Shown here: piece by piece, positions 41,650 through 54,533 of the stretch | Position numbering within the stretch: the stretch's first letter is position 1 | Layout of the letters: every line of letters starts with the position of its first letter | Assembly: GCF_025449215.1 (NCBI RefSeq) | Contig: NZ_CP104900.1 | Location: 806,001 to 870,000 of the forward strand | Reading direction: 5' to 3' | Source of the DNA: Shewanella seohaensis | Lineage (GTDB): Bacteria; Pseudomonadota; Gammaproteobacteria; Enterobacterales; Shewanellaceae | DNA length: 64,000 nucleotides | The notes under the pieces: generated by a model | The model's input: only the letters and a program-made list of their open reading frames with translations | Database searches by the model: none | What the model was told of the DNA's origin: nothing | Translations under genes and position numbers: made by a program

Positions 41650-42569
41650 ATGCAGCGCCCTGTAGTTATCGGTTTGATTTTATTGATAGTGGGTAATCTA
41701 TTTAGTGCTTTTTACGATGTATCGATCAAATGGCTGCCAGAAGATGCAAATGCGGCCACTTTTCTACTCGTGAGACAAATCACTTCAGTATTGATGTTAA
41801 TCCCCATTTGGTTGTACTCGCAGCGACCCAAGACGGAACATATTTCGGTCCACCTTTGGCGTGCCAACATAGGCTCGGTTGGCGCGCTTTTTTAATTATT
41901 GGCCTAATGGCTTTGCCGCTGGCGACGGTCAGCTCCCTGTTTTACTCGGCGCCGCTGATGATTATTCTGATGGGCTATTGGTTTTTAAAGGAGCGGATCA
42001 CCACAGGGCAAGTGGTATGCACATTACTCGGGTTTGTTGGGATCTTAATTATCCTCAGACCGAGTGAGATGAACTGGTTTGGATTGGCAGTGTTATTCTC
42101 GGCGTTTACCTTTGCCATCAACCAGTTGACCCTGAAAAAAGTCCCGAATACTGAGCATCCAGTATTAACCTTAATGTTGTATAACCTGCTAGGTATTCCT
42201 GCGACTTTAATCATCGCGGCCTTTCAAGGAGTTGCGGGGCTGAGCTGGGGATTGTTAGCCGTAGCACTACTCAGTAATGCTTTTTTGCTGATTTATCACT
42301 GGTTCTGCGTGCTGGCCTATCGTCGCGCGCAGGCGAGCGATATTGCGATTGCCGAATATACTGGCCTGTTATTTATCGTCTTTTTGGGCTGGCTGTTATT
42401 CGATGAATGGTTAGATAGCCTAAGTTGGCTGGGCGCGGCGCTGATTGTGTTGCCATCACTGTTTTTACCTTGGATTGGCATGTGGATGGCCAAGTCACCC
42501 AAGGTTATGGATAACATCCAAGTAAAAGCGTTAGGACTAGAAGCGGTAGAAGGCGAGCCTAAACCCTAA
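41650..42569 (+). CDS. EamA/DMT-family transporter (frameshifted by one missing T)
   Basis: Inner-membrane carrier of the drug/metabolite superfamily, two EamA repeats, about ten helices. The first part (QRPVVIGLILLIVGNLFSAFYDVSIKWL) stops at 41895 after NIGSVGALF. Adding one T to the run at 41888-41893 gives ALFLIIGLMALPLATVSSLFYSAPLMI and continues to 42569, about 306 aa. The second part includes FWFLKERIT-type YWFLKERITTGQ and the second-repeat block EYTGLLFIVFLGWLLFDEW. Substrate unknown. Divergently paired with a LysR regulator, itself frameshifted. Confidence 0.85.
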
Positions 42570-42587
42570 GGGCTTAGGCTCAATGGG

Positions 42588-43756
<1,169 letters not shown>

Positions 43757-43850
43757 TCAGGATAAAGTGTGGCTATGATGCCATATTTCCACGGTGGAGT
43801 TGAGGCATAAGCGTTAAAAATTATTCGATTAGCTGAGTCGAAGGCCTCGT

Positions 43851-44177
43851 TTAAAAGGCATCGACTAGCCAGTGGATTTGCGCGTCTTCGATGGCGACAA
43901 CGTCGAATCGGCACGGCACATCCAGTTTATGCGTCTGTAAATAATGGCTGGCCGCCATGCGGATCCTGCCGATTTGTGCTTTGCTAAGTGCTTGTATTGC
44001 GCCGCCAAATTGATTTGCTGAGCGATATTTTACTTCAACAAATACCCAGTGGTGTTTATGGCGCATGACGAGGTCTATTTCACCAAAGGGATAGCGGACA
44101 TTGCGCTCGACAAAGGTTAACCCTTGATGTTCGAGGTAACCTTGAGCGAGCGACTCTGCCTGCTGTCCGAGTGTCAT
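43851..44177 (-). CDS. yraN: YraN / UPF0102 endonuclease-like protein
   Basis: 108 aa. Nuclease-like motifs [29 protein letters not shown] (EID...EVK catalytic pattern, about 27-55). Function is not established; the fold is that of Holliday-junction resolvase/restriction-like enzymes. Its ATG overlaps the lpoA stop by 4 nt. About 106 nt separate it from diaA. Confidence 0.92.
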   Translation of the reverse strand: MTLGQQAESLAQGYLEHQGLTFVERNVRYPFGEIDLVMRHKHHWVFVEVKYRSANQFGGAIQALSKAQIGRIRMAASHYLQTHKLDVPCRFDVVAIEDAQIHWLVDAF

Positions 44178-46060
44178 AGTTGACGGAAACTGCCTCTCTG
44201 ATAGCGTCCCCAGCTTAATTGGCGGTTAATCACGCCGTCAGGATTGACGGATAACACGCCGCTACGACCATTGAACTGGTAACCCGTGAATGAGCGCATC
44301 TGCGCCAGTTTGCTGATCAAATCCATGGCATCATAGCCCATCACGAATAGGCGTTTCTGGCCGTTATTCCAGCCGGACCACAGAGTGTTAACCATCAGGT
44401 TTTCTTCACTGTTTTGCATTAGCCAAGGTGCATCGCTCATGGTCAGGTTATTTAAATCCTGCGCCGTTTGGCTAGACTCGTTGTCGATGCGGCTGCGGCT
44501 TGAGGTGTATAGCGGCACTGGCTGAGTAAAGACGCTGAAGTTCACATCGATAAAGGCTTTGAGCAAGGTTAAATCCTGCGGCGTCGAGATCATATAAATC
44601 GCATCGATATCTTGGCGCGAACGAAAATCGGCTTGTACCGAATTGCCGAGCAGCTCCTTTATCCGCGCGATACGCGCTTGGCTATCGCGAACACCGAGTG
44701 CATCCTGTACTGTGGTTTTCATCTTATCGCCACCATCGTAGTAATAGACTTCGATAGGGGTATCGCTTTTCTTTTTCCAAGCTTGGATAAAGCTTTCTGC
44801 CATGCGTTTGCCTGTGGCATCGTTGCTGGCGAGCAGCAATGGCATAGTCACACCATCTTGATACATGCGCGTTGCGGCATCGGCAGCTTCTTGGGCTGGT
44901 GACAGCGCAAAGTAGAACTTATTGATATCGGGCACAAACTTATCAGTTTGATTCAAAAATAGCTGCGGGATCGGTGCAGTCGGTGCTGCGGGCGTGGCAG
45001 GTGCAGAGCTCGATGGCGTGCTGGTCGCAGGGCTGGTGTTGCTGTTCAGTGCCAGCAATTGATCGATTTCATTTGGCAGTAATGGGCCAATAATAAACTC
45101 GGCGCCCGCGTTCACCGCTTGCTGATAGGCCGCTACGGCATCATTGGCGGTATCGTAAAAATTAACCGCAACCTGATCGTTCGGTTTGGCTAAATAGCTG
45201 GCCAAAATCCCTTGGCGAATCGCGTTGGCGGCACCCGCACGCTGGCCTGTAAGCGGAAGCAGAACGGCGATATTCTTCGGCATAAATGGCTTGGCATTGA
45301 GCGCCCGATCCAAATCGGTCGGTAATTTGGCCGCCGCTGGATGATAAGGATTTTGCTTTTGCCAGTCGCCTAAGTAACGAACCAGTTGGTTGGGGTCGAC
45401 CGCATAATGTTTGGCGATATAGGCGAGTTGCAACCAACCGGCAAATACTGGGTTGTTGGCATCGCGGATAAAGGTTTGCAGGGTTTGCTCATGCATTGGC
45501 TGCAACACTTGCCAGATTTGGTTATTGACTTCACTCGCCTCGGCGGGCGGTAAATAGGTGGTCAATAAACTCAGCTCGCGCACTTGCTCGATAGGTTGCT
45601 TATTCAACTGGAACAAATGCGCTCTAAATTGATGATACGCGGCCATTTGCCAGCCGGGTAAAACCCAAGTGCTTGGATAGCTCAGAGTCTTGAGCGCCTC
45701 GACATAGGTCGATGTATGCTCTAATACCCGCGCCGTCAGGTATTTATGCTCGGCCACCAGAGTGGGTGTCTGAGTCAGGCTTGGTTGCATCGACTTCAGC
45801 AGTTTCTGCGCCGCCGCATAGTCATTGGCATTGATATAGGCATGCGCCGCCAGCAGCAGGTTAGTATCGCGCTGCTGCGGATCTTTGCTATTCGCGGCCT
45901 GTGCTAAATACACATTGGGCGCCAATGGTGCAGAGGCTAAAGAGGTGGCCACTGTGGGGGCGGTACCGGTTGAGCTGGGCGCTTGGCTGCCGCAACCCGC
46001 CAACACTGCGGATAAAATGGCCACGGAAACGAACTTAGTTGTATTCAGGCTTTTTAACAC
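44174..46060 (-). CDS. lpoA: LpoA, outer-membrane lipoprotein activator of PBP1A
   Basis: 628 aa. Starts with GTG. Lipobox LAGC (Cys23). N-terminal TPR-like helical domain (about 45-260), then a LppC/periplasmic-binding-like C-terminal domain beginning [33 protein letters not shown], with [35 protein letters not shown] Ser/Thr/Pro/Ala-rich loop interrupts it near residue 350. LpoA spans the periplasm to stimulate PBP1A, encoded at 25.6-28.1 kb here. First gene of lpoA-yraN-diaA-dolP and divergent from rsmI. Confidence 0.94.
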   Translation of the reverse strand: MLKSLNTTKFVSVAILSAVLAGCGSQAPSSTGTAPTVATSLASAPLAPNVYLAQAANSKDPQQRDTNLLLAAHAYINANDYAAAQKLLKSMQPSLTQTPTLVAEHKYLTARVLEHTSTYVEALKTLSYPSTWVLPGWQMAAYHQFRAHLFQLNKQPIEQVRELSLLTTYLPPAEASEVNNQIWQVLQPMHEQTLQTFIRDANNPVFAGWLQLAYIAKHYAVDPNQLVRYLGDWQKQNPYHPAAAKLPTDLDRALNAKPFMPKNIAVLLPLTGQRAGAANAIRQGILASYLAKPNDQVAVNFYDTANDAVAAYQQAVNAGAEFIIGPLLPNEIDQLLALNSNTSPATSTPSSSAPATPAAPTAPIPQLFLNQTDKFVPDINKFYFALSPAQEAADAATRMYQDGVTMPLLLASNDATGKRMAESFIQAWKKKSDTPIEVYYYDGGDKMKTTVQDALGVRDSQARIARIKELLGNSVQADFRSRQDIDAIYMISTPQDLTLLKAFIDVNFSVFTQPVPLYTSSRSRIDNESSQTAQDLNNLTMSDAPWLMQNSEENLMVNTLWSGWNNGQKRLFVMGYDAMDLISKLAQMRSFTGYQFNGRSGVLSVNPDGVINRQLSWGRYQRGSFRQL

Positions 46061-46148
46061 TGGGCTTCACTCTGGTAAGATGCTACCTCTAGTTTAACCT
46101 TCTCTTGCGCTTGACGAAAGTCTTGGCACTGTCATTACCGAGGTATAT

Positions 46149-46994
46149 ATGGACCAAAGCGTCGCACTCTACATTGTTCCCACTCCCATTGGTAACTTGG
46201 GGGACATGAGCCCACGTGCTATCGAAGTGCTCACTCAGGTCGCATTGATTGCCTGTGAAGATACGCGCCACAGTGGCAAGTTATTGAGTCATTTTGGTAT
46301 TTCTACCAAAACTATCGCATTGCATGACCATAACGAGCGCGCTCGCGCCCAATGGATTGTTGAGCAGTTAGCCGCAGGGCAATCGATTGCGCTGATTTCC
46401 GATGCGGGCACGCCACTGATTTCAGACCCCGGCTATCACTTAGTTTCCCATGTGCGCCAGTCGGGTTTTAGAGTGATCCCATTGCCCGGCCCTTGTGCGG
46501 CGATTACCGCATTAAGCGCGTCGGGTTTACCGTCGGATCGTTTCTCCTTCGAAGGCTTTTTACCTTCTAAAGAGAAGGCGCGCGCCGATAAGTTACTCGA
46601 ACTTAAGGAAGACCCCCGCACGCTGATTTTTTATGAATCACCGCACCGCATCGAGCATAGCCTGACGACCATGGTCGAAGTGTTAGGCGGCGAGAGGCAA
46701 GTGGTGATGGCTCGGGAAGTCACTAAAACCTTCGAGACCTTCCTCTCTGGCCCTGTGGCCGAGGTGTTGGCCACGGTCAGCAGCGATCCTAACCAGCAAA
46801 AAGGCGAGATAGTGCTGATGGTGCATGGTCACCGCGCCGCGGAGGATGATGACGCCATTCCGACTGTCGCCATCAACACTTTGAAATTACTCTGTGAAGA
46901 ATTGCCCCTCAAAAAGGCTGCTGCCATTGCCGCGCAAATTCACGGCCTTAAAAAGAATGCCCTGTATAAGTTTGGTTTAGAGTCTGATTTATAA
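46149..46994 (+). CDS. rsmI: 16S rRNA (cytidine1402-2'-O)-methyltransferase RsmI
   Basis: 281 aa, tetrapyrrole-methylase fold. Motifs [22 protein letters not shown] (7-28), [30 protein letters not shown] and [18 protein letters not shown]-terminal helical HTH-like domain. It 2'-O-methylates C1402 in the decoding centre of 16S rRNA using SAM. 65 nt upstream of the RNase P promoter region. Confidence 0.95.
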   Translation: MDQSVALYIVPTPIGNLGDMSPRAIEVLTQVALIACEDTRHSGKLLSHFGISTKTIALHDHNERARAQWIVEQLAAGQSIALISDAGTPLISDPGYHLVSHVRQSGFRVIPLPGPCAAITALSASGLPSDRFSFEGFLPSKEKARADKLLELKEDPRTLIFYESPHRIEHSLTTMVEVLGGERQVVMAREVTKTFETFLSGPVAEVLATVSSDPNQQKGEIVLMVHGHRAAEDDDAIPTVAINTLKLLCEELPLKKAAAIAAQIHGLKKNALYKFGLESDL

Positions 46995-47023
46995 GCACTG
47001 GTGCACACGGGCGGGATTAACAG

Positions 47024-47052
47024 TGGTACACGCAGGTTGCTTAGGCTATAAT
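47024..47052 (+). promoter_or_regulatory. rnpB promoter
   Basis: -10 TATAAT at 47047-47052 with a weak -35 TGGTAC at 47024-47029 (17-bp spacer). The RNA start falls about 8 nt after the -10. Confidence 0.65.
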
Positions 47053-47059
47053 CCGCGCC

Positions 47060-47410
<351 letters not shown>

Positions 47411-47419
47411 AAATTCAGT

Positions 47420-47458
47420 AAAAAGCCCGTTTATCTAATTAGGTAAACGGGCTTTTTA
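47420..47458 (+). terminator. rnpB terminator
   Basis: Long stem AAAAAGCCCGTTTA / TAAACGGGCTTTTT, 10 nt past the RNA 3' end. Confidence 0.9.
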
Positions 47459-47545
47459 TTTGCAGAGTGGTTTTATTTGCTGAGTTGTTAGCGGATTAGA
47501 TAGCAATAAAAGAGGGCTCTTCCCTGTCTATCTGTCGCTATGGGC

Positions 47546-48052
47546 TTAATTATTCGGTGTTTGTTCTACAGCTGCCGATAAGTGTTTTTGTTCACTCGCA
47601 AGCACTTGCGCAATATTGATAAGATTCTGAGCGAGTTCTTTCGCTTTATCCTCGGGGAATTTGGTCGCCAGTGAGGCTTGCAGTTTTTCCTGCAGGTTTG
47701 CTAATACGGCTTGCTTATCGATATCTGTGACTGTCTGTTTGAGGTTGGTGACTCCACTGGCGAGGGCCTGTAGCTCTGGGAGCAATTGCGCGTTTTTTAA
47801 CGGGGCTAAAAGTGCTACGTCCTTTAAATTTGCGTCGTCGACTTTATTGTCTAAGGTGAGGAGCAGATTATCGACTCTATCGAAGGTCTGTTCACTGCGA
47901 CTAATTAAAGGCGCTATGGCGGCGTCTTCTATGAGTCCGGTGAATTTATCGACGGTGGCGTATAACAATCCCGCGACGATAATCAGTGGCAGCATGATCC
48001 CCGTGAATAATCCCACCCAAAAGTTGTTAAGCCCAGCGGCGAAGTTTTTCAT
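47546..48052 (-). CDS. Uncharacterised membrane-anchored helical protein
   Basis: 168 aa. One N-terminal membrane helix (WVGLFTGIMLPLIIVAGLLYATV, about 12-34), then an all-helical, heptad-rich periplasmic or cytoplasmic segment (DNLLLTLDNKVDDANLKDVALLAPLKNAQLLPELQALASGV) likely to form coiled coil. No family recognised. It sits alone between rnpB and the barrel gene on the same strand as the latter, 132 nt downstream of it. Confidence 0.75.
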   Translation of the reverse strand: MKNFAAGLNNFWVGLFTGIMLPLIIVAGLLYATVDKFTGLIEDAAIAPLISRSEQTFDRVDNLLLTLDNKVDDANLKDVALLAPLKNAQLLPELQALASGVTNLKQTVTDIDKQAVLANLQEKLQASLATKFPEDKAKELAQNLINIAQVLASEQKHLSAAVEQTPNN

Positions 48053-48184
48053 TTTAGTCCCTTATTCCCGTTAAACGCTTAAGTTACGCTATGCGCTTTG
48101 TCGATGGCTGACAAGCGTTTACTGTTAAAACTGCGTGCTCAGCGATAAAACGAGGCGCATATCCGATGCGTGATAAACCATGGA

Positions 48185-49824
48185 TTAGAAGCTGCGCTTC
48201 ACCAGAAAACGCCATTCCCAACTGTTGACCGAATCGCCCCCTGTGTAGGGCACTGAGAGGTCAATATGGGCGACGTTGCCATAACTGGAGCGAGAGGAAT
48301 AAATCCGTGCGCCAATACCGACACTGGCAAGCGGGCCGCTGACCTCGTTATTGGCTGCTAACGGACCACCCGAAGCTTGGCCGACATCGGCAAATACCGC
48401 CCAGCCGAGTTCGGCCAATTGGTATAGGTTGATATTGGGATAATTACGGATTTCGGCGGTGAGTAACCATTGGTTGTCGCCCTGTTGATATTCGTTGGGA
48501 TAACCGCGTACCCCAGTTTCATCGCCGAGGCCTTCGGTGAGATCGAGGTACGTGTTATTCGACACACTCGCCCACGCCTTGCCATAGGCTATCCATTTAG
48601 GATTGATTTGATAGAAGTATTCGGCCTGAACATTGGCTTGATAAGTATCTTTTGGGGTAGTGCCTAAGGTGCTGGTGGCGCCCATTTCGAGTAACCATAA
48701 ATGCTCATCAAACTTATACCCGCGGGTGGTTTGCCATTTGAAGTGGTAGCCCACTGGGTTATTGTCGCCGATATCATTGGTTTCGATACCCAATTGAATA
48801 TAGTGGTGCCAACCTAAGTTAAAGTCTTCGTTATTACGAATAAGGTGCACATTATTGAGTACCTGAAAGTCGTCCTGAATAAACTCATAGGCGACCCAAG
48901 GATACATAAAGTCCCTGTCCTGCGGTAACTCGGAAGTCGGGTACACCTCTGAATTGGCAAACTCGTGCTTATCTTGGGTAAAACCGGTGATAAAACGCGA
49001 TAAGTGTTCGTTATTCTTATTAATTAACCAGCCATATTGCAGATTGAGATAGTCGACAGTGTGTTCAAACTCGTTCACCTCATGGCCGTTCTGGCGCAAG
49101 ATATCGGTGCGGCTATCATCCAAAAACTCCGCCGAGTACATGGTCTCAGTATTCAATGAATAGAAAGGCTTGCTGACATACACATGCTTCGCTTGGCCGT
49201 CGCTATTATCGTAAAACTCGGCAGCGACAATACCGTGGTCGATAATGCTAATGGGCGCTTCGAAGGCAAACTTATAGCCAGTACGGGATTCATCGGATTG
49301 ATATTTTAAGCGGGTGCGTATGCCTGTGCCGAAGAGGTTGTCTTCTTTCACGCCAAAGGAGTAACGGGTGTCACCGCCCGAGCTACTAAAGCTGGTGGTG
49401 GGGAGCAGTGACCAGTTATCCCAGGTCTCGATAACAATCGATTCATCATCTGGGTGGACGTCGGACTCAGGATCCTTCTCGCTGACATAGACTTTAGCAT
49501 CGCGGATATAGGGTTCGGCGCGCAGTAAACGTTGTGACTCATCGAGGTCTTTTTGGGTAACAGTATCGTTTTCACCAAAGGTTAGCTTGTCGCGAACGAC
49601 ATATTCCTTGGTGTTGATATGCAGATAGTTTGCCCAGCGGTGGATAAAAAATGCGTCGGGATCGGACTCATCGAAAATCGGGTTGCTCACCACGACAATC
49701 TTGCTGACCTTTTTAGGGGCTTCCTTGGGGGCGTTTTAGGCAAAGCCTCATCCGCTCTGGCTAGGTTGACTAGACCACAGAGGCAACAAGGTAGAATCGA
49801 TGCATACAGGGTAAACTTCTGCAT
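48185..49824 (-). CDS. BamA/D15-like outer-membrane barrel protein (frameshifted by one missing C)
   Basis: Start ATG at 49822-49824 (GGGAGTGG upstream), signal peptide QKFTLYASILPCCLCGLVNLARADEA. The written frame breaks after TPPRK. Adding one base to the G run at 49727-49731 (C on the coding strand) restores TPPKEAPKKVSKIVVVSNPIFDES and joins the 502-aa remainder, about 546 aa. A single POTRA-like region (IFDESDPDAFFIHRWANYLHINTKEYVVRDKLTF to ETWDNWSLLP) precedes a 16-strand-like surface-antigen barrel ending in WEWRFLVKRSF, with terminal Phe as the BAM signal. It is not BamA or TamA (too few POTRAs). Role unknown. Confidence 0.8.
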
Positions 49825-49997
49825 AAAACCACTCCCGTAAACTGGATGGCGACAGCTTAAGGTTCTGCTGTGCTTCACAATTTAATAACACACGGGAAGT
49901 GGCAATTAGTCAAGGAAACATTTTAATAAGATTATGATTTTACTTAAGGTTGCTTTAAGAATCGGGCTGGAGTTGGCGCCAGCCCTGAGAGGAGATG

Positions 49998-51218
49998 TTA
50001 CAGCGTACGTCTTGGTGGTACCACGACGTTGGCAAAAATCAGTCCAGCGATAAGCGACATAAAGATCAAAAAGATCTGCGACCCAATATGGGATTGGTTG
50101 AGCATGGTTTCGCCGGAGATCAGCGCGTTCAGCCCTATGTAGGTTTTACTGCCGGGCACTAAGATCACAATACCTTGCAGCAGTGCAATCGAGGCGGGCG
50201 CCTTCATCCAACGGGCATAGAGATTGGAATAAACCCCTACCGCCAAGGCTCCGAAGAAGATCCCCACTGAATCCCCAAAAAAGTGCCCGCCTAACATGGC
50301 GGAGAAGAATGCCACTATCCCCGCCAGTACGCCCCAAGGTGAATCTTGCATCCGTGCCTTAAAGATAAACACCAACGCCATCGACAAGATGGGCACCGCC
50401 GACCAAATCGCCCAGCGTGGTAAGCCCTCAGGTTCGATATGAATGGCTTCACCGAAGAAGGCTTTACCAATCGCCATCCCCAGCACTGCGCCAAAGTACA
50501 GCTTAAACAACAACATACTAGCGTCCATAATCCGCGCTGTGCCCGAGATCAGGTCGCGTGCCGCCAGTTCTGCCAATCCTAAGGTTAAGGCTAAGCCAGG
50601 AATAAAGATGATGATGGAGGAGAGGATCACCACGGGAATATTAATATTGGGATCGATGCGGGCAATGGCGCAGGCGGCAATGGCGCAAACAATCGTCGCG
50701 AAGGGCTCTAACACCTCTGCCATGCGCGTCGAGCGCTCTGCGCGGTACACAAAGCCATAAACTAGCAAGCCTAACAAGCCTGACCAAAAGACATCGTTCC
50801 AACCCGTGCCCATCAACATGGCAAAGGCGGCCGCCGAGGTGCCAAAGGAGAAACAGGTTAATGCTGGGCCGTAGGGGTTGGGTTTGTTGGCAATTTCCTC
50901 TAGCCTGTCTAAGGCTTCGGTGAGTGTGCGTTTACCCGAGGTGAGCTCATCTACCAGTTCATCGGTGCGGGCGAGGGAGCCTAAATCCAATTCGCCGGGT
51001 TTAACCCGCGCAACATGGTTATATTCTTGATCGGTATCGTGTTGTAATACGAAGGTCATCGAGGTCGGCGAGATTAAAAAATAACCTTCGATTCCGAGCG
51101 TCCGTGAGACAGTTTGCAAATGGGTTTCAAGACGGTAAGCGGGTGTGCCAAACTTATGTAAAGCCTTGCCTAGCTTAATGATAAATTTACGCTTTTCGAG
51201 AAACTGTTCGTTATCCAA
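49998..51218 (-). CDS. ThrE-family threonine/serine exporter-like protein
   Basis: 406 aa. A cytoplasmic N-terminal region (KRKFIIKLGKALHKFGTPAYRLETHLQ, typical of the YjjP/DUF1212 half) is followed by about ten membrane helices; the C-terminal half resembles YjjB/DUF3815 (LLQGIVILVPGSKTYIGLNALISGE). So it is the single-chain ThrE form, in which the YjjP and YjjB modules are fused. Predicted amino-acid or dicarboxylate exporter at the inner membrane; substrate is inference. Confidence 0.85.
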   Translation of the reverse strand: MDNEQFLEKRKFIIKLGKALHKFGTPAYRLETHLQTVSRTLGIEGYFLISPTSMTFVLQHDTDQEYNHVARVKPGELDLGSLARTDELVDELTSGKRTLTEALDRLEEIANKPNPYGPALTCFSFGTSAAAFAMLMGTGWNDVFWSGLLGLLVYGFVYRAERSTRMAEVLEPFATIVCAIAACAIARIDPNINIPVVILSSIIIFIPGLALTLGLAELAARDLISGTARIMDASMLLFKLYFGAVLGMAIGKAFFGEAIHIEPEGLPRWAIWSAVPILSMALVFIFKARMQDSPWGVLAGIVAFFSAMLGGHFFGDSVGIFFGALAVGVYSNLYARWMKAPASIALLQGIVILVPGSKTYIGLNALISGETMLNQSHIGSQIFLIFMSLIAGLIFANVVVPPRRTL

Positions 51219-51373
51219 TCGGGCTATTCACTGTATAAAAAGTTGTAAGAGATCACGCGCGCATATTAACCTATCTTGTCGCTAAAAGGTTAATGGCTTT
51301 TAAGCTTAATACAAATAAATTGCTGAATTTTTGCGGTCTATACCGCGGTGATGTTAATCAAAAGGGAATCGCT

Positions 51374-51772
51374 ATGCCGTTGATGGTAACAGGGTTTTAC
51401 GCCAGCTTGACTGGGTTGTTGATAATCGCGCTGGCTTATCGAGTGGTGAAATTAAGACGAAGCCAAAAAATCGGTATCGGCGATGGTGGTAACAATGCCT
51501 TGGCGCTGGCGGGCAGGGTGCATGCGAATTTGATTGAGAATGCGCCCATCGTATTGATTTTAATGCTGGTGGCCGAGGCGGGTGGCTTAGCGCATTTCTA
51601 TTTGCATTGTTTTGGTACCGTGTGGATTGTGGCGCGCTTGCTCCATGCGATAGGGTTAACACAGGGGAAAGGCGGTTATCATTTCGGCCGTTTTTGGGGC
51701 GTGTTGCTCACTTGGTTGGTGACTATCAGCCTAGCCTTAGTCAACTTAGTGCATTTTGCCCAAAGTCTGTAA
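51374..51772 (+). CDS. MAPEG-family membrane protein
   Basis: 132 aa from the ATG at 51374 (GGGA RBS), preferred over an in-frame ATG at 51293 whose extension is not membrane-like. Four helices; the signature RVHANLIENAPIVLILMLVAEAGG (about 43-66) is that of MAPEG proteins (glutathione/eicosanoid metabolism relatives; bacterial members mostly of unknown function). Divergent from the ThrE-like gene. Confidence 0.88.
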   Translation: MPLMVTGFYASLTGLLIIALAYRVVKLRRSQKIGIGDGGNNALALAGRVHANLIENAPIVLILMLVAEAGGLAHFYLHCFGTVWIVARLLHAIGLTQGKGGYHFGRFWGVLLTWLVTISLALVNLVHFAQSL

Positions 51773-51984
51773 TGGCTGAGATAGGTTTATGGCCGTCTAA
51801 GCCATATCCCTAGCCACTTTAGGGGTATTGAACACATTGGTGCAAATACCCCGAAAAACACCTCGGCTGCTGTTTTTTTAATCGCACTTATCCCTGTTTG
51901 CCTGCTATACTCCGCGTCCCTAAATCGGTGCGGCCTGTTTTTGCCTGCACCTTTGTTTGACATTACGCTTTTGGGTCAAAATCG

Positions 51985-54330
51985 ATGCAAGTTGAATCCA
52001 CACTGTTTAGCCATCCCAAGTATTGGGCCGAGTCCTTCGGCACCGCGCCTTTCTTACCTATGTCTCGCAAGGAGATGGAGAAATTAGGCTGGGACAGCTG
52101 TGACATTATTATTGTCACTGGTGATGCCTATGTGGACCACCCAAGCTTTGGCATGGCGGTCATTGGCCGGATGTTAGAAGCCCAAGGCTACCGTGTCGGG
52201 ATTATTTCTCAGCCCGATTGGTCAAGCAAAGATGCCTTTATGCAGCTTGGTCGCCCGAATCTGTTTTTTGGTGTCACCGCCGGCAATATGGATTCGATGA
52301 TCAACCGTTACACCGCCGACCGTCGTATCCGCAGCGATGATGCTTATACTCCTGGCGATGTGGGCGGTAAGCGCCCCGATCGTGCAGTGACCGTTTATAC
52401 CCAACGTTGTAAAGAAGCCTTTAAAGATGTGCCAGTGATCATTGGCGGAATCGAGGCGAGTCTGCGCCGTATCGCGCACTACGATTATTGGTCGGACAAA
52501 GTCCGTCGCAGCGTGATTTTCGATGCCAAGGCCGACATCTTGATGTACGGCAACGCCGAGCGTCCGCTGGCTGAAGTGGCGCGTCGTTTAGCCGCGGGTG
52601 AAGCCATTGGGGATATTCAGGATGTGCGCGGTACTGCCGTTATCCGTAAAGAGCCTATGCCCGAGTGGCGTGGGATGGATTCTCGCAAGATAGATCAACT
52701 GCATAAGATCGATCCTATCCCGAACCCCTATGGTGCCGACGATGTGGGCTGTGCCAATTTATCTGGCCCATCGGATGTTAAAATTTTCGATAACGATGCG
52801 CCAAAACCTATCAGTGTGCAGCCACCACGCCCTAAGCCTTGGGATAAAACCTATGTGCTGCTGCCAGCCTTTGAAAAGGTCTCTGAGGACAAATACTTAT
52901 ACGCCCATGCCTCGCGGATTTTGCACCAAGAGCAAAATCCGGGTTGTGCGCGAGCGCTGTTCCAGCCCCACGGTGACCGTGGTGTGTGGGTGAACCCACC
53001 GGCTTGGCCGCTCAATACCGACGAGATGGATGCCGTGTTCGATTTACCCTATAAAAGGGTGCCGCATCCTGCCTACGGTAAGGACAAAATCCCCGCCTAT
53101 GACATGATCAAAACCTCGATCAACATCATGCGCGGTTGCTTTGGTGGCTGTTCATTCTGCTCGATTACCGAGCATGAAGGCCGAATTATCCAGAGCCGTT
53201 CGCAAGAATCGATTATTAAAGAAATCAAAGATATTCAGGATAAGGTTCCCGGTTTTACTGGGGTGATTTCCGACTTAGGCGGCCCCACCGCCAACATGTA
53301 TCGCCTCGGCTGTACCAGCGAAAAAGCGGAGAAAACCTGTCGCCGTTTATCCTGCGTGTATCCATCGATTTGCGGCCATTTAGGCACAGATCATAAACAC
53401 ACTATCGACTTGTACCGCGCCGCTCGTGCCGTGCCCGGCATTAAGAAAATCTTGATTGCTTCGGGCGTGCGTTACGACTTAGCGATTGAAGATCCGGCCT
53501 ATGTCAAAGAGTTGGTCCAGCACCATGTGGGCGGCTATTTGAAAATTGCCCCTGAGCATACCGAAGAAGGGCCGCTCAGCAAGATGATGAAACCCGGCAT
53601 GGGCGCCTACGATAAGTTTAAAGAGCTGTTTGACAAGTATTCTAAGGAAGCGGGTAAAGAACAGTTCCTGATCCCTTATTTTATTTCGGCGCACCCGGGC
53701 ACGACCGACGAGGATATGCTCAACCTCGCGCTCTGGTTGAAGGAGCGTAAGTTTAAGCTCGACCAAGTGCAAAACTTTTATCCATCGCCAATGGCGAATG
53801 CGACGACCATTTATCACACTGAGTTGAACTCGCTGAAAAACGTGAAGCACACCAGTGAAGTGGTGCCAGTGCCGAAGAAGGGCCGCCAACGCCGCCTGCA
53901 TAAGGCGCTGCTGCGTTACCATGATCCAGCGGGTTGGCCAATTATTCGCGAAGGTTTGATTGCCATGGGACGTGAAGATTTGATTGGTAACAGTCCGAAT
54001 CACCTCGTTCCACCTGAAGGGCGCAACGAACGTGGCCCAAAATGGATGAAGGATGCTAACCAAGGGCAAAAAGCCCTGACGCGTTTCTCGGGCAATCAGT
54101 TCGATGAGCGTAAGGGTAAAGGCGATGCCAAGGGCAAACCGAGCGCAAACAAGCCTAAGGGACCTAAGTCTGGGGCGAATGCAACGCAAAGTCAGCAGCC
54201 TAAGAGCAGCCGTCCGGGAGCTAAGGCGCCTTTTGGTCAGTCGGGCTTTAAGGGAAAATCTGAGCAGGGTAAGGCTGGCCACCAAGGTCGCGGAAACAAA
54301 GCCGCTTCAGGCCGTCAGCACGCCAAGTAA
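51985..54330 (+). CDS. YgiQ-family radical SAM protein
   Basis: 781 aa. Cobalamin-binding-like N-terminal part ([35 protein letters not shown]), UPF0313 core, and a radical SAM cluster in [18 protein letters not shown] (about residues 384-400, C-x3-C-x2-C). The C-terminal ninety residues are a Lys/Gly/Ser/Gln-rich basic tail, probably disordered and perhaps RNA-binding. Substrate unknown for the family. Confidence 0.92.
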   Translation: MQVESTLFSHPKYWAESFGTAPFLPMSRKEMEKLGWDSCDIIIVTGDAYVDHPSFGMAVIGRMLEAQGYRVGIISQPDWSSKDAFMQLGRPNLFFGVTAGNMDSMINRYTADRRIRSDDAYTPGDVGGKRPDRAVTVYTQRCKEAFKDVPVIIGGIEASLRRIAHYDYWSDKVRRSVIFDAKADILMYGNAERPLAEVARRLAAGEAIGDIQDVRGTAVIRKEPMPEWRGMDSRKIDQLHKIDPIPNPYGADDVGCANLSGPSDVKIFDNDAPKPISVQPPRPKPWDKTYVLLPAFEKVSEDKYLYAHASRILHQEQNPGCARALFQPHGDRGVWVNPPAWPLNTDEMDAVFDLPYKRVPHPAYGKDKIPAYDMIKTSINIMRGCFGGCSFCSITEHEGRIIQSRSQESIIKEIKDIQDKVPGFTGVISDLGGPTANMYRLGCTSEKAEKTCRRLSCVYPSICGHLGTDHKHTIDLYRAARAVPGIKKILIASGVRYDLAIEDPAYVKELVQHHVGGYLKIAPEHTEEGPLSKMMKPGMGAYDKFKELFDKYSKEAGKEQFLIPYFISAHPGTTDEDMLNLALWLKERKFKLDQVQNFYPSPMANATTIYHTELNSLKNVKHTSEVVPVPKKGRQRRLHKALLRYHDPAGWPIIREGLIAMGREDLIGNSPNHLVPPEGRNERGPKWMKDANQGQKALTRFSGNQFDERKGKGDAKGKPSANKPKGPKSGANATQSQQPKSSRPGAKAPFGQSGFKGKSEQGKAGHQGRGNKAASGRQHAK

Positions 54331-54333
54331 CGG

Positions 54334-54371
54334 CGAAAAAAAGCCACTCCAGTAAACCTATTTGGAGTGGC
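54334..54371 (-). terminator. Minus-strand terminator after the porin gene
   Basis: Stem GCCACTCCA / TGGAGTGGC (54343-54351 with 54363-54371); on the minus strand it is followed by TTTTTTT. It overlaps the region just past ygiQ, and serves the leftward porin transcript. Confidence 0.75.
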
Positions 54372-54533
54372 GCAGAGATGATGGTAAACCAGCGGTACCA
54401 TCCAATGAGTGTGTGGCGAGCGTTTGTAGACGGAACGTGCGCCGCACCTCAGTCTCAAATGGGCTCACGGATATGAGGAACGTGAGCCACTATCCCTCAA
54501 TGTACGGGAGAGCCTGATGAAGACTTTCCATTC

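Noticed and set aside
53479..54285. 268-codon minus-strand ORF opposite ygiQ
   Set aside because: Antisense to the conserved radical SAM gene and its basic tail; Arg/Leu/Thr-rich shadow composition.
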